Source of the DNA: Gammaproteobacteria bacterium
Lineage (GTDB): Bacteria > Pseudomonadota > Gammaproteobacteria > Arenicellales > Poriferihabitantaceae
Length of the DNA: 39,249 bases
Direction of reading: 5' to 3'
Assembly (NCBI GenBank): GCA_022826305.1
Contig: JAJDVC010000082.1
Location: forward strand, 1-39,249
This document shows positions 1 through 8,026 of the stretch, piece after piece; positions within the stretch are counted from its first letter, which is position 1; every line of letters begins with the position of its first letter. The notes under the pieces were generated by a model. That model was not told the DNA's origin, made no database searches, and saw only the letters and a list, made by a program, of their open reading frames with translations. A program made the translations under genes and the position numbers.

Positions 1-244
1 AGTATCAGGCACCGCCCGATGCTGCAATCCTGCAACTCCCCGGCATGCAGGCTGCACCTGTACCGCCCCGGAGAGGCCCGAAGACCGCAGGCCACATCCA
101 TCGTCCAGCGGCCGCCAGCCATGGCTCTCCCCGCTCGGCCCCTCAGCGGGCCCGGACGGAACGGCACCTTCAGCCCGCAATCCGACTGACTGCCCGGATC
201 CTGGCGAAGGCTGGGCGACGGACTGCTCCAATAGGCAGGTCACG
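1..244. other. Downstream flank without a supported gene
   Basis: This stretch follows the stop of the first minus-strand gene and is cut by the window edge. I see only spurious reading frames, and no clear terminator hairpin followed by a T-run. Confidence 0.5.
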
Positions 245-3200
245 TCATGCACCGGCATCCGGTTGTGCAAAAGTCTCGTCCAGAATGCGGGACATCCGCG
301 TCACCAGTTCACGGACATTATCCGTATCGAAGCACATGGGAGGCTTGATCTTGATGACATTGCGGAATGGTCCGTCCGTGCTGAGCAATACGCCCTCCTG
401 CCGCATTCGTTCCACGATATACGATGCCTGCCGGGAAGCCGGAGTCTTCGACCCTGCGTCCAGCACGCACTCCACTCCCAGGAACAACCCCATACCCCGA
501 ACATCTCCGATCAGCGGATATCCCGATGCCAGAACCTCCAGTTCCGCGCGCATCAGATTACCCGTATCCTGTGCGTTGCTGATCAGTCCTTCATCCCGAA
601 TCACATCCAGAACCGCAATACCGGCAACACAGGCAACAGGATTGCCGCCGTATGTGTTGAAGTACTCCATGCCATTATCGAATGCGTCGGCAATCTCCCG
701 GGTCGTAACCACTGCACCCAGTGGATATCCATTACCGATCGGCTTGCCCAGAGTGACAATGTCCGGTATGACATCCTGGGTTTCGAAAGCCCAGTTGCAG
801 CACCCGACCCGACCGAATCCGACCTGAACCTCGTCAGCGATGCATTTGCCGCCTGCCGCACGAATCCGGGCATAGATATCCTGGAGATACCCATCGGGCA
901 GAACTACCTGCCCCCCGCAGCCACTGATGGACTCGGCCATGAACAGGGCAACTCCTCCCTGATCTTCTGCAGCATGCAGGGCCTGTTCCACGGAAACCAT
1001 GCATTCATCGTGAATCTGATCGGACCAGGCAGTGCGATAGGTATCAGGCAACGGTACGACATGGGTACATTCCGGCCTGCCCCCGCCGCCGCTTCCGTTG
1101 AACTTGTACGGACTGATGTCTATCAGGCTGGTGAGGTTTCCATGGTAGGCATGGTCAACAACAATCCGGGATCGTCTTCCGGTGCTTGCCGTGGCCAGTC
1201 GCAACGCCAGATCATTCGCCTCGCTTCCACTATTGACAAGATAGCAGACTGCAAGCGGTTCCGGAAACTTATCCAGAAGCGCCCGAGCATAGAGCGTCGC
1301 CTGCTCGTACAGATAACGGGTATTCGTGTTCAGGACTCCCGACTGCCGGCGTATCGCCTCAATCACCCGGGGATGGCAATGGCCGACATGAGCGACGTTG
1401 TTGACAGCATCCAGATAACGCCTGCCGGTCGAGTCGTACATGTACTGGTTGCCTGCACGGACCATCTCGATGGGTTCCCTGTAGGACAGACTGAGTGAAG
1501 GGCCAAGCAGCCTTGCCCGATCCTCCAGCAGGGTCCGCCTGCCGGGCGGGGAACCTGTCTCCTGCCTTTCCGGGATGTCCTTCAGACAGGGAAGGTTCAG
1601 TATCAGGTTGGGATCGGGACACAGGGAAAGCCAGACATTCCTGTGCCTGTGCGAGCCGACCCCCATGAAGGTATCCGTTTCATCAAGCAGGTCGGTCATG
1701 ATCTGGAAGTGCACGTGCGGTATCCAGTTGCCGTTCTCGGCACTGTTTCCGATCAGGGCGACAGGGCTTCCGGCAGGAATCCGGTCACCCTTCCCGAGTC
1801 CGGCAATCGACGCCGGATCGAGATGCCCGTAGAGCGTATGGAACACGAATTCCCCCTGTTCGTCCCGTGCCTCATGCTCCAGGATCAGCGTACCGCCGTA
1901 ATCCTGTGGATCCGGATGACAGGATGTACTGAAGACGCTGCCATCCAGCGGGGCATGCAATGCCGTGCCAGGTTCCATGAAAACATCCAGCCCCAGGTGC
2001 AGCGTGCGGCGGGCACCGGAAAAATCCCTGAAGTCTTCCGAAGTGTAGATCAGACGATACTCGTCATGAAGACCTACAGCCGCCGCATATCCTCCGCGCC
2101 TTATCTGCCGAAACAGCAGGGCAGTTTCCTCTTGCACATCGGACGGCAGCAAGGGATCCAGATACGGACTTGCGACGCTGATATCCAGCACCAGCAGATC
2201 CTTGCCGGAGATATCCGGATCGAATAACGGGAGACAACTGTCTGAATGCCTGTACAGCCAGTTCACCACGCGGGGATTGCGGGGGACGGGCTCCAGACCA
2301 CAGGCGCCGCGCAGGCAAAAGTGCGCAAAATCGGCAGGTATGCGCGACAAGCGAGACAGTGTCTTCCATGCAGCCTTTTCTGAAATCTCCAGATATGCGT
2401 TGCCCGGCTCCAGGGATCTCTGGTACACGCAGATCGAGACACTCAGGCACAGCCGCATGCACATCAGGTCGAAGAGCAGGCCGATTTCCGTTTCGTTCAG
2501 CGGACAGGCGGCATGATAGCCTCGAACAACCGGTTCGGCTGCATCCAGGGGATTTTCGGCTCCCAGCATGGCATAAGCCGCCGCGATGGCAGGTTCGGCA
2601 ACCAGCCAGGAATGCACCATGTCACCGAAGTCTATCAGCCCTGAAATCCGGAGCTGCCACGGATCATCGCCCTGTACCAGAATGTTGTGATCGTTGGCAT
2701 CATTGTGGATAACCCCGGTCCGCAACTGTCCTGCACACGACGGTATCTGCCGCTCGAAACGATTCCGGAACATCTCGATCATCGAACGCCCATGTGGATC
2801 GTGTAGGCAAACCAGTCTGTCCAGGGTCTGCGGGGCTTTCGACATCTCCCACAGCAAGGGCCTGTCCAGGGCATCATGCTGATAGCCCTCAAGGGCCTGA
2901 TCCAGACTGCCCAGAATGCCACCCAGCTGTTCAAGCAGACATGCAGGCCATGGCTTGAGTCCGGCCAGCAATCTTCCTTCAACGAAGGTAGTGGCGCGAC
3001 AGTAGTGAAGGATTCCGTCATGATCATGAACCGGTTCCAGGATGTTGCCGTTCAGGGATTGCCTGTACTCCGGAACCTCGAATTCCGGACAGCGGTCACG
3101 GATCCGTTCAAGCACCTCGTGCTGGCACTCGAGCATTTCACGCGCTTCGCCGGCATTGGCAATCTTGATAACGGCAGCTGTCGTCCCGTTTCCGACCAGG

Positions 3201-3319
3201 AAATTGAGATCCCGCTCACCTGCGAGAGACTGAATCTGTCCATCAAGACCGAAGAGTTCCCTGGCGATCCTGCCGGCTTCCTGCATATCGAATTGCGGAA
3301 GCAGGCAGGAGTCGGTCAT
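245..3319 (-). CDS. Three-domain fusion: APH-like kinase, M23 peptidase-like domain, class III aminotransferase
   Basis: This 1024-residue cytoplasmic protein has no signal peptide. Residues 1 to about 335 are an aminoglycoside/choline kinase-like fold: the catalytic loop HNDANDHN is at 205-212 and IDFGD at 229-233. Residues about 435-545 are an M23/LytM-like domain with HLGLD (His441, Asp445), YGH (His499) and HVH (535-537), so the zinc ligands look intact. Residues about 600-1020 are a class III PLP enzyme with NSGSEAND at 696-703, ADEVQVGFGR at 828-837 and the PLP lysine in TLGKPIGNG (Lys859). A family parallel is the pairing of hydroxylysine kinase (APH fold) with class III ammoniophospholyases, so kinase plus phospholyase action on an amino alcohol is my best inference. 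Plain aminotransferase activity is the alternative. The role of the M23 part is unknown. The gene starts 40 nt after the choline dehydrogenase stop, suggesting one transcript. Confidence 0.85.
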   Translation of the reverse strand: MTDSCLLPQFDMQEAGRIARELFGLDGQIQSLAGERDLNFLVGNGTTAAVIKIANAGEAREMLECQHEVLERIRDRCPEFEVPEYRQSLNGNILEPVHDHDGILHYCRATTFVEGRLLAGLKPWPACLLEQLGGILGSLDQALEGYQHDALDRPLLWEMSKAPQTLDRLVCLHDPHGRSMIEMFRNRFERQIPSCAGQLRTGVIHNDANDHNILVQGDDPWQLRISGLIDFGDMVHSWLVAEPAIAAAYAMLGAENPLDAAEPVVRGYHAACPLNETEIGLLFDLMCMRLCLSVSICVYQRSLEPGNAYLEISEKAAWKTLSRLSRIPADFAHFCLRGACGLEPVPRNPRVVNWLYRHSDSCLPLFDPDISGKDLLVLDISVASPYLDPLLPSDVQEETALLFRQIRRGGYAAAVGLHDEYRLIYTSEDFRDFSGARRTLHLGLDVFMEPGTALHAPLDGSVFSTSCHPDPQDYGGTLILEHEARDEQGEFVFHTLYGHLDPASIAGLGKGDRIPAGSPVALIGNSAENGNWIPHVHFQIMTDLLDETDTFMGVGSHRHRNVWLSLCPDPNLILNLPCLKDIPERQETGSPPGRRTLLEDRARLLGPSLSLSYREPIEMVRAGNQYMYDSTGRRYLDAVNNVAHVGHCHPRVIEAIRRQSGVLNTNTRYLYEQATLYARALLDKFPEPLAVCYLVNSGSEANDLALRLATASTGRRSRIVVDHAYHGNLTSLIDISPYKFNGSGGGGRPECTHVVPLPDTYRTAWSDQIHDECMVSVEQALHAAEDQGGVALFMAESISGCGGQVVLPDGYLQDIYARIRAAGGKCIADEVQVGFGRVGCCNWAFETQDVIPDIVTLGKPIGNGYPLGAVVTTREIADAFDNGMEYFNTYGGNPVACVAGIAVLDVIRDEGLISNAQDTGNLMRAELEVLASGYPLIGDVRGMGLFLGVECVLDAGSKTPASRQASYIVERMRQEGVLLSTDGPFRNVIKIKPPMCFDTDNVRELVTRMSRILDETFAQPDAGA

Positions 3320-3359
3320 GAGTCTGTCCGGATTCCGTTACAGGACGTGTATCGGGCTG

Positions 3360-5015
3360 CTACCTCTGGCATGTCTGCCAGTTTTTCGCCATTCCCACAT
3401 CAACGTCATCAGGGGGCAGCATGCCTTTCGCCCTGACGAGGTCAGCACCGCGTTCTGCAACCATGATCGTCGGAGCATTCAGGTTACCATTGGTGATGGT
3501 TGGAAAGATGGAAGAATCGATCACGCGCAACCCCTCCATGCCGCGAACCCGGGTATCCGGATCAACCACTGCCCCGTCATCCGTACCCATTCTGCAGGTG
3601 CAGGACGGATGATAGGCGCTCTCCACGTTCTGCCGTATCCAGTGGTCAATATCCGCGTCGGACCGGACGCCTTCGCCAGGTTGTATCTCGGAGCCCCGGT
3701 AGGGAGTCATCGCAGGCTGGGACATGATTTCCCGGGTCAGGCGTACGCACTGCCTGAATCCTTCCTTGTCCGATTCGTGCTGCAGATAATTGAAGAGGAT
3801 GGACGGTGGCTCGAGCGGATCGCCGGAACGGATCCTGATCCGGCCGCGGCTGGCCGGCTTGTTGTGGCCGACATGCACCTGGAAACCATGCCCACGAAAA
3901 GCAGCGCGTCCGTCATAACGCATGGCGGCAGGCAGGAAGTGATACTGAATGTCCGGCCATTCGATACCGGGCCGTGAGCGGACAAACGCACAGGATTCGA
4001 AGTGGTTGGTTGCTCCCAGCCCGGTTCTGAACAGATGCCAGCGGGCACCGATCAGGAACCTGTGCCACCAGTCAAGCTTTCCATTCAGGGTGATGTCCTG
4101 CAGGCAACGGAACTGGAAGTAGAACTCGAGATGATCCTGCAGATTCTCGCCGACCCCCGGCAGTTCATGCCTGACCCTGATGCCCGCAGACTGCAGAACC
4201 TGACCGGGTCCGATGCCGGACAATTGCAGCAACTGGGGAGATCCAACGGAACCTGCACACAGGATCACTTCCCGCCCCGCCAGCGCCGAACAGGTCTTTC
4301 CCGCACGCTGGTATTCGACTCCAGTTGCGCGTTTCCCGGACAGCGTAATCCGATGTATCAGCGCACCGGTAATCACGTGCAGATTCCGCCGGGTCATGGC
4401 CGGCTTCAGATAGGCGTTGGCCGTCGACCACCGGATCCCGTTTCGGACAGTCATGTGCATCGGGCCGAATCCTTCCTGTCTGAACCCATTGTAATCCTCG
4501 GCATGCATGTAGCCTGCCTCGACACCAGCCTGGATAAAGGCACGGTAAAGCGGGTTTTTCATCTCATTGCCGTTATTGACCGACAATGGACCACCCCTGG
4601 CGCGATATGGATCCGAACCATGCTTCCAGTCGTCGGCCTTCCTGAAATACGGAAGGCAATGACGATAATCCCAGCCAGCTGCTCCTTGCCGTGCCCACTC
4701 GTCAAAATCCCGGGCATGTCCCCGGACATAAACCATTCCGTTGATGGAAGACGATCCTCCCAGCACCTTGCCCCGGGGGCAATGCAGTCGCCGCCCGCCC
4801 AGACCCGGTTCCGGTTCACTGTGGAACTGCCATGCAAATCGGTCCGTGTTCATCGGGATCGAAAGCGCCGTGGGCATCTGTATGAACATGCTCTTGTCAG
4901 ATCCGCCGAACTCCAGCAGCAGAACCCGGACATCCGGGTCTTCCGTGAGGCGGTTGGCCAGAACGCAACCGGCTGAACCTGCACCCACCACAATGTAGTC
5001 GTATTGTTCAGCCAT
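3360..5015 (-). CDS. betA: Choline dehydrogenase (GMC oxidoreductase, BetA-like)
   Basis: This flavoprotein oxidises choline to betaine aldehyde and probably on to glycine betaine. The N-terminal FAD-binding motif [10 protein letters not shown] is present, followed by [14 protein letters not shown] (GMC signature 1) and [14 protein letters not shown]. The C-terminal catalytic region contains [12 protein letters not shown], with the active-site His near residue 469, and TNGNLNAPT. The tail NWQTCQR resembles the ends of known BetA proteins, and the length of about 551 residues is normal. I chose the ATG at 5015 because AGGTG lies nine bases upstream. An in-frame GTG at 5027 would add four residues. 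No betI or betB lies next to it. Other GMC alcohol dehydrogenases are the alternative, but the match to BetA runs along the whole protein. Confidence 0.85.
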   Translation of the reverse strand: MAEQYDYIVVGAGSAGCVLANRLTEDPDVRVLLLEFGGSDKSMFIQMPTALSIPMNTDRFAWQFHSEPEPGLGGRRLHCPRGKVLGGSSSINGMVYVRGHARDFDEWARQGAAGWDYRHCLPYFRKADDWKHGSDPYRARGGPLSVNNGNEMKNPLYRAFIQAGVEAGYMHAEDYNGFRQEGFGPMHMTVRNGIRWSTANAYLKPAMTRRNLHVITGALIHRITLSGKRATGVEYQRAGKTCSALAGREVILCAGSVGSPQLLQLSGIGPGQVLQSAGIRVRHELPGVGENLQDHLEFYFQFRCLQDITLNGKLDWWHRFLIGARWHLFRTGLGATNHFESCAFVRSRPGIEWPDIQYHFLPAAMRYDGRAAFRGHGFQVHVGHNKPASRGRIRIRSGDPLEPPSILFNYLQHESDKEGFRQCVRLTREIMSQPAMTPYRGSEIQPGEGVRSDADIDHWIRQNVESAYHPSCTCRMGTDDGAVVDPDTRVRGMEGLRVIDSSIFPTITNGNLNAPTIMVAERGADLVRAKGMLPPDDVDVGMAKNWQTCQR

Positions 5016-5492
5016 GACTAACGGCACCTGCTTGATGGTTCATGATCGCAATGTATCAGGGTACGCCGGCAGATGCACCCTCTGACACCTTTTGCAGGAT
5101 TGATGTCCATCGACTGTCAGTCAGGAAAAACGCAGGGACAGGCATGTCAGTCCTCCGTCCAGGGTTCCAGGCCCTCTGATTCTCCCTTTATGCCTGTATT
5201 TCGCAAGGGCGCTCTCCATGCCTGACACCTGATACCTCCCCTCTTCTCTGCAAGGCACCGGGCCGGGTCATGACTGCGAATCCTTCTTCCGGACCGCCAC
5301 ATCCTCGGGAAAGCATGAATCCGGGCATCCGGGCAATACCATGACCACGTCCCCCCATCGTTTCAAGCTGTTACCGGCAGACCAGGTGCTGCGCCTTCAG
5401 CAAGGTCGCATCAGGCGGGCCGAGATTCGCCTCCGTCAAACCCAGACCCGCGTCATCGCCCGGACGACGCAGGATCGCTTTTAGGCAGATCA
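5016..5492. other. Intergenic region upstream of betA
   Basis: This is the longest gap inside the catabolic run. It could hold a separate promoter for betA and the fusion gene, but I see no convincing -35/-10 pair. A 47-codon plus-strand frame at 5341-5484 lacks a good ribosome binding site and recognisable similarity. Confidence 0.4.
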
Positions 5493-5963
5493 TCATGCAA
5501 GAAGCTTCTCCATGAATACGGACATCGGATCATTATCGGGGTAGTTGCCGAACGCACCACACCGGACATATCCGAGCTTCGCATACAGGGCAACCGCCTC
5601 CGGCTGCCGAATTCCGGTTTCGAGGAGAATCCTGTCGATGCCTGCCTTCCTTGCGTACCCTTCCAGACTTTTCACGATTTGTCCCGCAATCCCCCGCCCC
5701 CTGCTTCCAGGCACCACGTATACGCGCTTGATTTCCCCGTAATGGTCCACTGTGGAGCACTTCAAGGCCCCGATTCCGACCAGTTCGTCATCAATCCAGG
5801 CACCGACAAAGCAGACACTGCTCCGCTCCAGCATGTCGGGTGGGTCAAGATGATTCGATTCCGGAGGATACAGGGACTCCTGGTAGCGGTCGAGTTTCCC
5901 GATCAGATTCCGGGCCTGCGAATCCAGCGGACTGGTTCGGCGAATATCAACGCTGCCATGCAT
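5493..5963 (-). CDS. GNAT family N-acetyltransferase
   Basis: This 156-residue protein spans one complete GNAT fold. The acetyl-CoA pyrophosphate loop is visible as VPGSRGRGIAGQ, preceded by the beta-4 strand IKRVYVV. The C-terminal part contains EAVALYAKLGYVRCG and ends with a YPDNDPMSVFMEK-type strand, which is common in small-molecule GNATs. The acceptor cannot be read from the sequence; an amino acid or amine is likely. It begins 11 nt after the stop of the M24 gene, so it is probably co-transcribed. Its link to the betaine pathway is by position only. Confidence 0.85.
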   Translation of the reverse strand: MHGSVDIRRTSPLDSQARNLIGKLDRYQESLYPPESNHLDPPDMLERSSVCFVGAWIDDELVGIGALKCSTVDHYGEIKRVYVVPGSRGRGIAGQIVKSLEGYARKAGIDRILLETGIRQPEAVALYAKLGYVRCGAFGNYPDNDPMSVFMEKLLA

Positions 5964-5974
5964 GTCCGACCGCT

Positions 5975-7210
5975 CTACAACCAGTCGTTCTCGAAAGGAT
6001 ATCCGGTCAGTGGTCGTGCACCATCTGAGGTGATCAGCACCTGTTCCTCAAGCTTGACCCCTTCCCCGCTGATCTCGGATCCGATGTATGACTCTACACA
6101 CAAGGTCATGTTTTCCTCGATCACGCCCTCATAACCGGACAATTCGAGCTTGTCCCGGTGCTTGATGCTGGGATATTCATCAGCCAGCCCGACGCCGTGT
6201 ATCAGGGAACTGTACTTGTTGCAGGAGAATTCCTCCGGAATTTCCCAGGCAGATCTCGAAACATCATGAAAGGTCATGCCCGGTTTCAGCATGGCCACAT
6301 TGTGCTGTATCTGCTCGTGGGCGAAAGCGTATATTCGCCGCTGCTCATCGCCTGGCCGGTCACCGCATACCCAGCTTCTGGACATGTCGGCACAGTAACC
6401 GTACGGCCCGATCAGGTCCGTGTCGAAACTCACCATGTCACCCTCTTCGATACGGCGCATGGAACTCTCCCGAAACCACGGAAATGTGCGCGGTCCCGAG
6501 GATAGAAGACGGGTTTCGATCCACTCCCCGCCCATCACGATGTTGGTTTCATGGAGTTTCGCCCACAACGCATTTTCCGTGATCCCCGGTTCCAGGGCAT
6601 TGCGCATGCTGGCGATTCCGGCCTCACAGACATTGATTGCCGCCTGCATCAGCCTGATTTCCTCGGGCGACTTGATGACCCGGGCCAGTTCCATGATTTC
6701 CAGCCCGTCATGGATGCTGATGCCGCGTTCCAGCAACGCCCGGCATCCGACATGAGAGAGACGATCGATTGCCAGACGTCGGTTGCCTCCGCCATGCAGC
6801 CTTACAAGATCCGTGATCGTATCGGCGAACTGCCCGGCCTTTTCCTCGCTTCGATCCCCTGCCGCAAAGAAATGATACGAGGTATGGACACGGTATTCAT
6901 CGATAGTCGATATGCCATCGGCCAGATGCGGGTACTCTCCGTAGTCGAACAGGATCAAGGGGCCCTGGGTCGCGGCAAACACGCAACGCGTTTCATAGTG
7001 CGAGCACCAGATCTGCATATTCGTGGCATCACAGGCATAACGGCAGTTCACCTGGTCAAACAGCAGTATGCCGGCATAATCAAGTCTGGCGAGTTGTTCC
7101 CGGACGCGACCGAGTCGATACTGCCTTACCAGGTCCAGATCGATGGGGGCCTCGGTATACTCCATTGCCCCGTGCTGACGGGCGGCAATCCTGGAAGCAA
7201 GAAGGCTCAT
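5975..7210 (-). CDS. M24 family metalloenzyme, DddP-like (possible DMSP lyase)
   Basis: This 411-residue member of the M24 (creatinase/aminopeptidase P) fold resembles the DMSP lyase DddP along its length, including NMQIW at 64-68 and GGEWIETRLLSSGPRT at 227-242. The six metal ligands are Asp263, Asp265, Asp275, His338, Glu373 and Glu388. Their spacing almost reproduces that of DddP (Asp295, Asp297, Asp307, His371, Glu406, Glu421, as I recall them). Asp344 in HGVGLAD sits six residues after the ligand His, as does the catalytic Asp377 of DddP. DddP splits dimethylsulfoniopropionate into dimethyl sulfide and acrylate. Because related M24 proteins cleave other substrates (Xaa-Pro peptides, ectoine), the activity is not certain. 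It lies 33 nt after the CaiD-like gene. Inference: it acts on a betaine-like osmolyte. Confidence 0.75.
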   Translation of the reverse strand: MSLLASRIAARQHGAMEYTEAPIDLDLVRQYRLGRVREQLARLDYAGILLFDQVNCRYACDATNMQIWCSHYETRCVFAATQGPLILFDYGEYPHLADGISTIDEYRVHTSYHFFAAGDRSEEKAGQFADTITDLVRLHGGGNRRLAIDRLSHVGCRALLERGISIHDGLEIMELARVIKSPEEIRLMQAAINVCEAGIASMRNALEPGITENALWAKLHETNIVMGGEWIETRLLSSGPRTFPWFRESSMRRIEEGDMVSFDTDLIGPYGYCADMSRSWVCGDRPGDEQRRIYAFAHEQIQHNVAMLKPGMTFHDVSRSAWEIPEEFSCNKYSSLIHGVGLADEYPSIKHRDKLELSGYEGVIEENMTLCVESYIGSEISGEGVKLEEQVLITSDGARPLTGYPFENDWL

Positions 7211-7243
7211 GGCATCCCGGGTCCGCCTGGTGCGACAGGAAAC

Positions 7244-8026
7244 CTATCTGCCTTTCCAGACCGGTGTGCGCTTTTCGGCAAAAGCCTGCGCCCCTTCGCG
7301 CATGTCCTCACTGTTATAGAGTGTCTTGACAGTCGATATGGACTGGGTGTTAAGCATGTTCAGGGCATCCTGAAAGTCAAGGTTCTCGGCAACTCTGACG
7401 GTTTCCTTGATGGCAGCGAAAACCAGGGGCGGGCCTTCCGCAAGCAGGGTCGCTATTTCATGCGCCCGCTGAAGCAGCTGATCCCGGCTCACCAACTCGT
7501 TGACAAGCCCCCAGCGCGCAGCTTCCTGCGCATCCATCCAGCGACCGGTCAGAAGAAGTTCCATGGCTACATGATAAGGAATCCTCTTGGGCAACTTTAT
7601 CGTCGCCGCATCAGCCAGGGTGCCGGCGTGGATTTCCGGCAATGCAAAGGTTGCATGCTCGGCGGCGACAACGATGTCCGCAGACAGCATCCACTCAAAT
7701 CCACCACCGCAGGCTATCCCGTTGACAGCCGCGACAACCGGCTTGTTCAAACCGGCAAGTTCCTGTAGCCCCCCGAACCCGCCGACACCAAAATCGGTCG
7801 TCACGCTTTCCCCCTCGGCGGCAGCCTTCAGATCCCATCCGGCACAAAAAAACTTGTCGCCACCACCGGTAATTATCGCCACCCGCAATGACGGATCATC
7901 GCGGAAATCAGCGAACACCTGCCCCATCTTCCGACTGGTTGGTCCATCTATGGCATTGGCCTTCGGTCGGTCCAGAGTCACCTCCAGCACGTGTTTCCTG
8001 ACAACAGCCCTTACTGATTCCGACAT
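7244..8026 (-). CDS. caiD: Crotonobetainyl-CoA hydratase-like (CaiD-like) enoyl-CoA hydratase
   Basis: This 260-residue crotonase aligns without gaps to E. coli CaiD over most of its length as I remember that sequence: MSES start, TLDRPKANAID, FRDDP.LRVAIITG, GWDLKAAAEGE and the FAEKR.PVWKGR end. Glu111 (in GGGFE) and Glu131 (in FALPE) occupy the two catalytic positions. CaiD hydrates crotonobetainyl-CoA to L-carnitinyl-CoA. One oddity is that the loop after the second Glu, GIVPDSGG in CaiD, is GTLADAAT here, which may change specificity. The start codon shares one base with the stop of the upstream acyl-CoA synthetase gene (TAATG), indicating translational coupling. Neighbouring acyl-CoA dehydrogenase and carnitine genes support the assignment. 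Confidence 0.85.
   Translation of the reverse strand: MSESVRAVVRKHVLEVTLDRPKANAIDGPTSRKMGQVFADFRDDPSLRVAIITGGGDKFFCAGWDLKAAAEGESVTTDFGVGGFGGLQELAGLNKPVVAAVNGIACGGGFEWMLSADIVVAAEHATFALPEIHAGTLADAATIKLPKRIPYHVAMELLLTGRWMDAQEAARWGLVNELVSRDQLLQRAHEIATLLAEGPPLVFAAIKETVRVAENLDFQDALNMLNTQSISTVKTLYNSEDMREGAQAFAEKRTPVWKGR

Noticed and set aside
1690-2000. M23 segment of the fusion gene read as a separate secreted endopeptidase
   Set aside because: It is in frame with both flanking domains, has no start or signal peptide of its own, and no stop separates it.
5341-5484. 47-codon plus-strand frame in the gap between the GNAT and betA genes
   Set aside because: No clear ribosome binding site, no recognisable motif, and opposite strand to all neighbours; chance is the simpler explanation.
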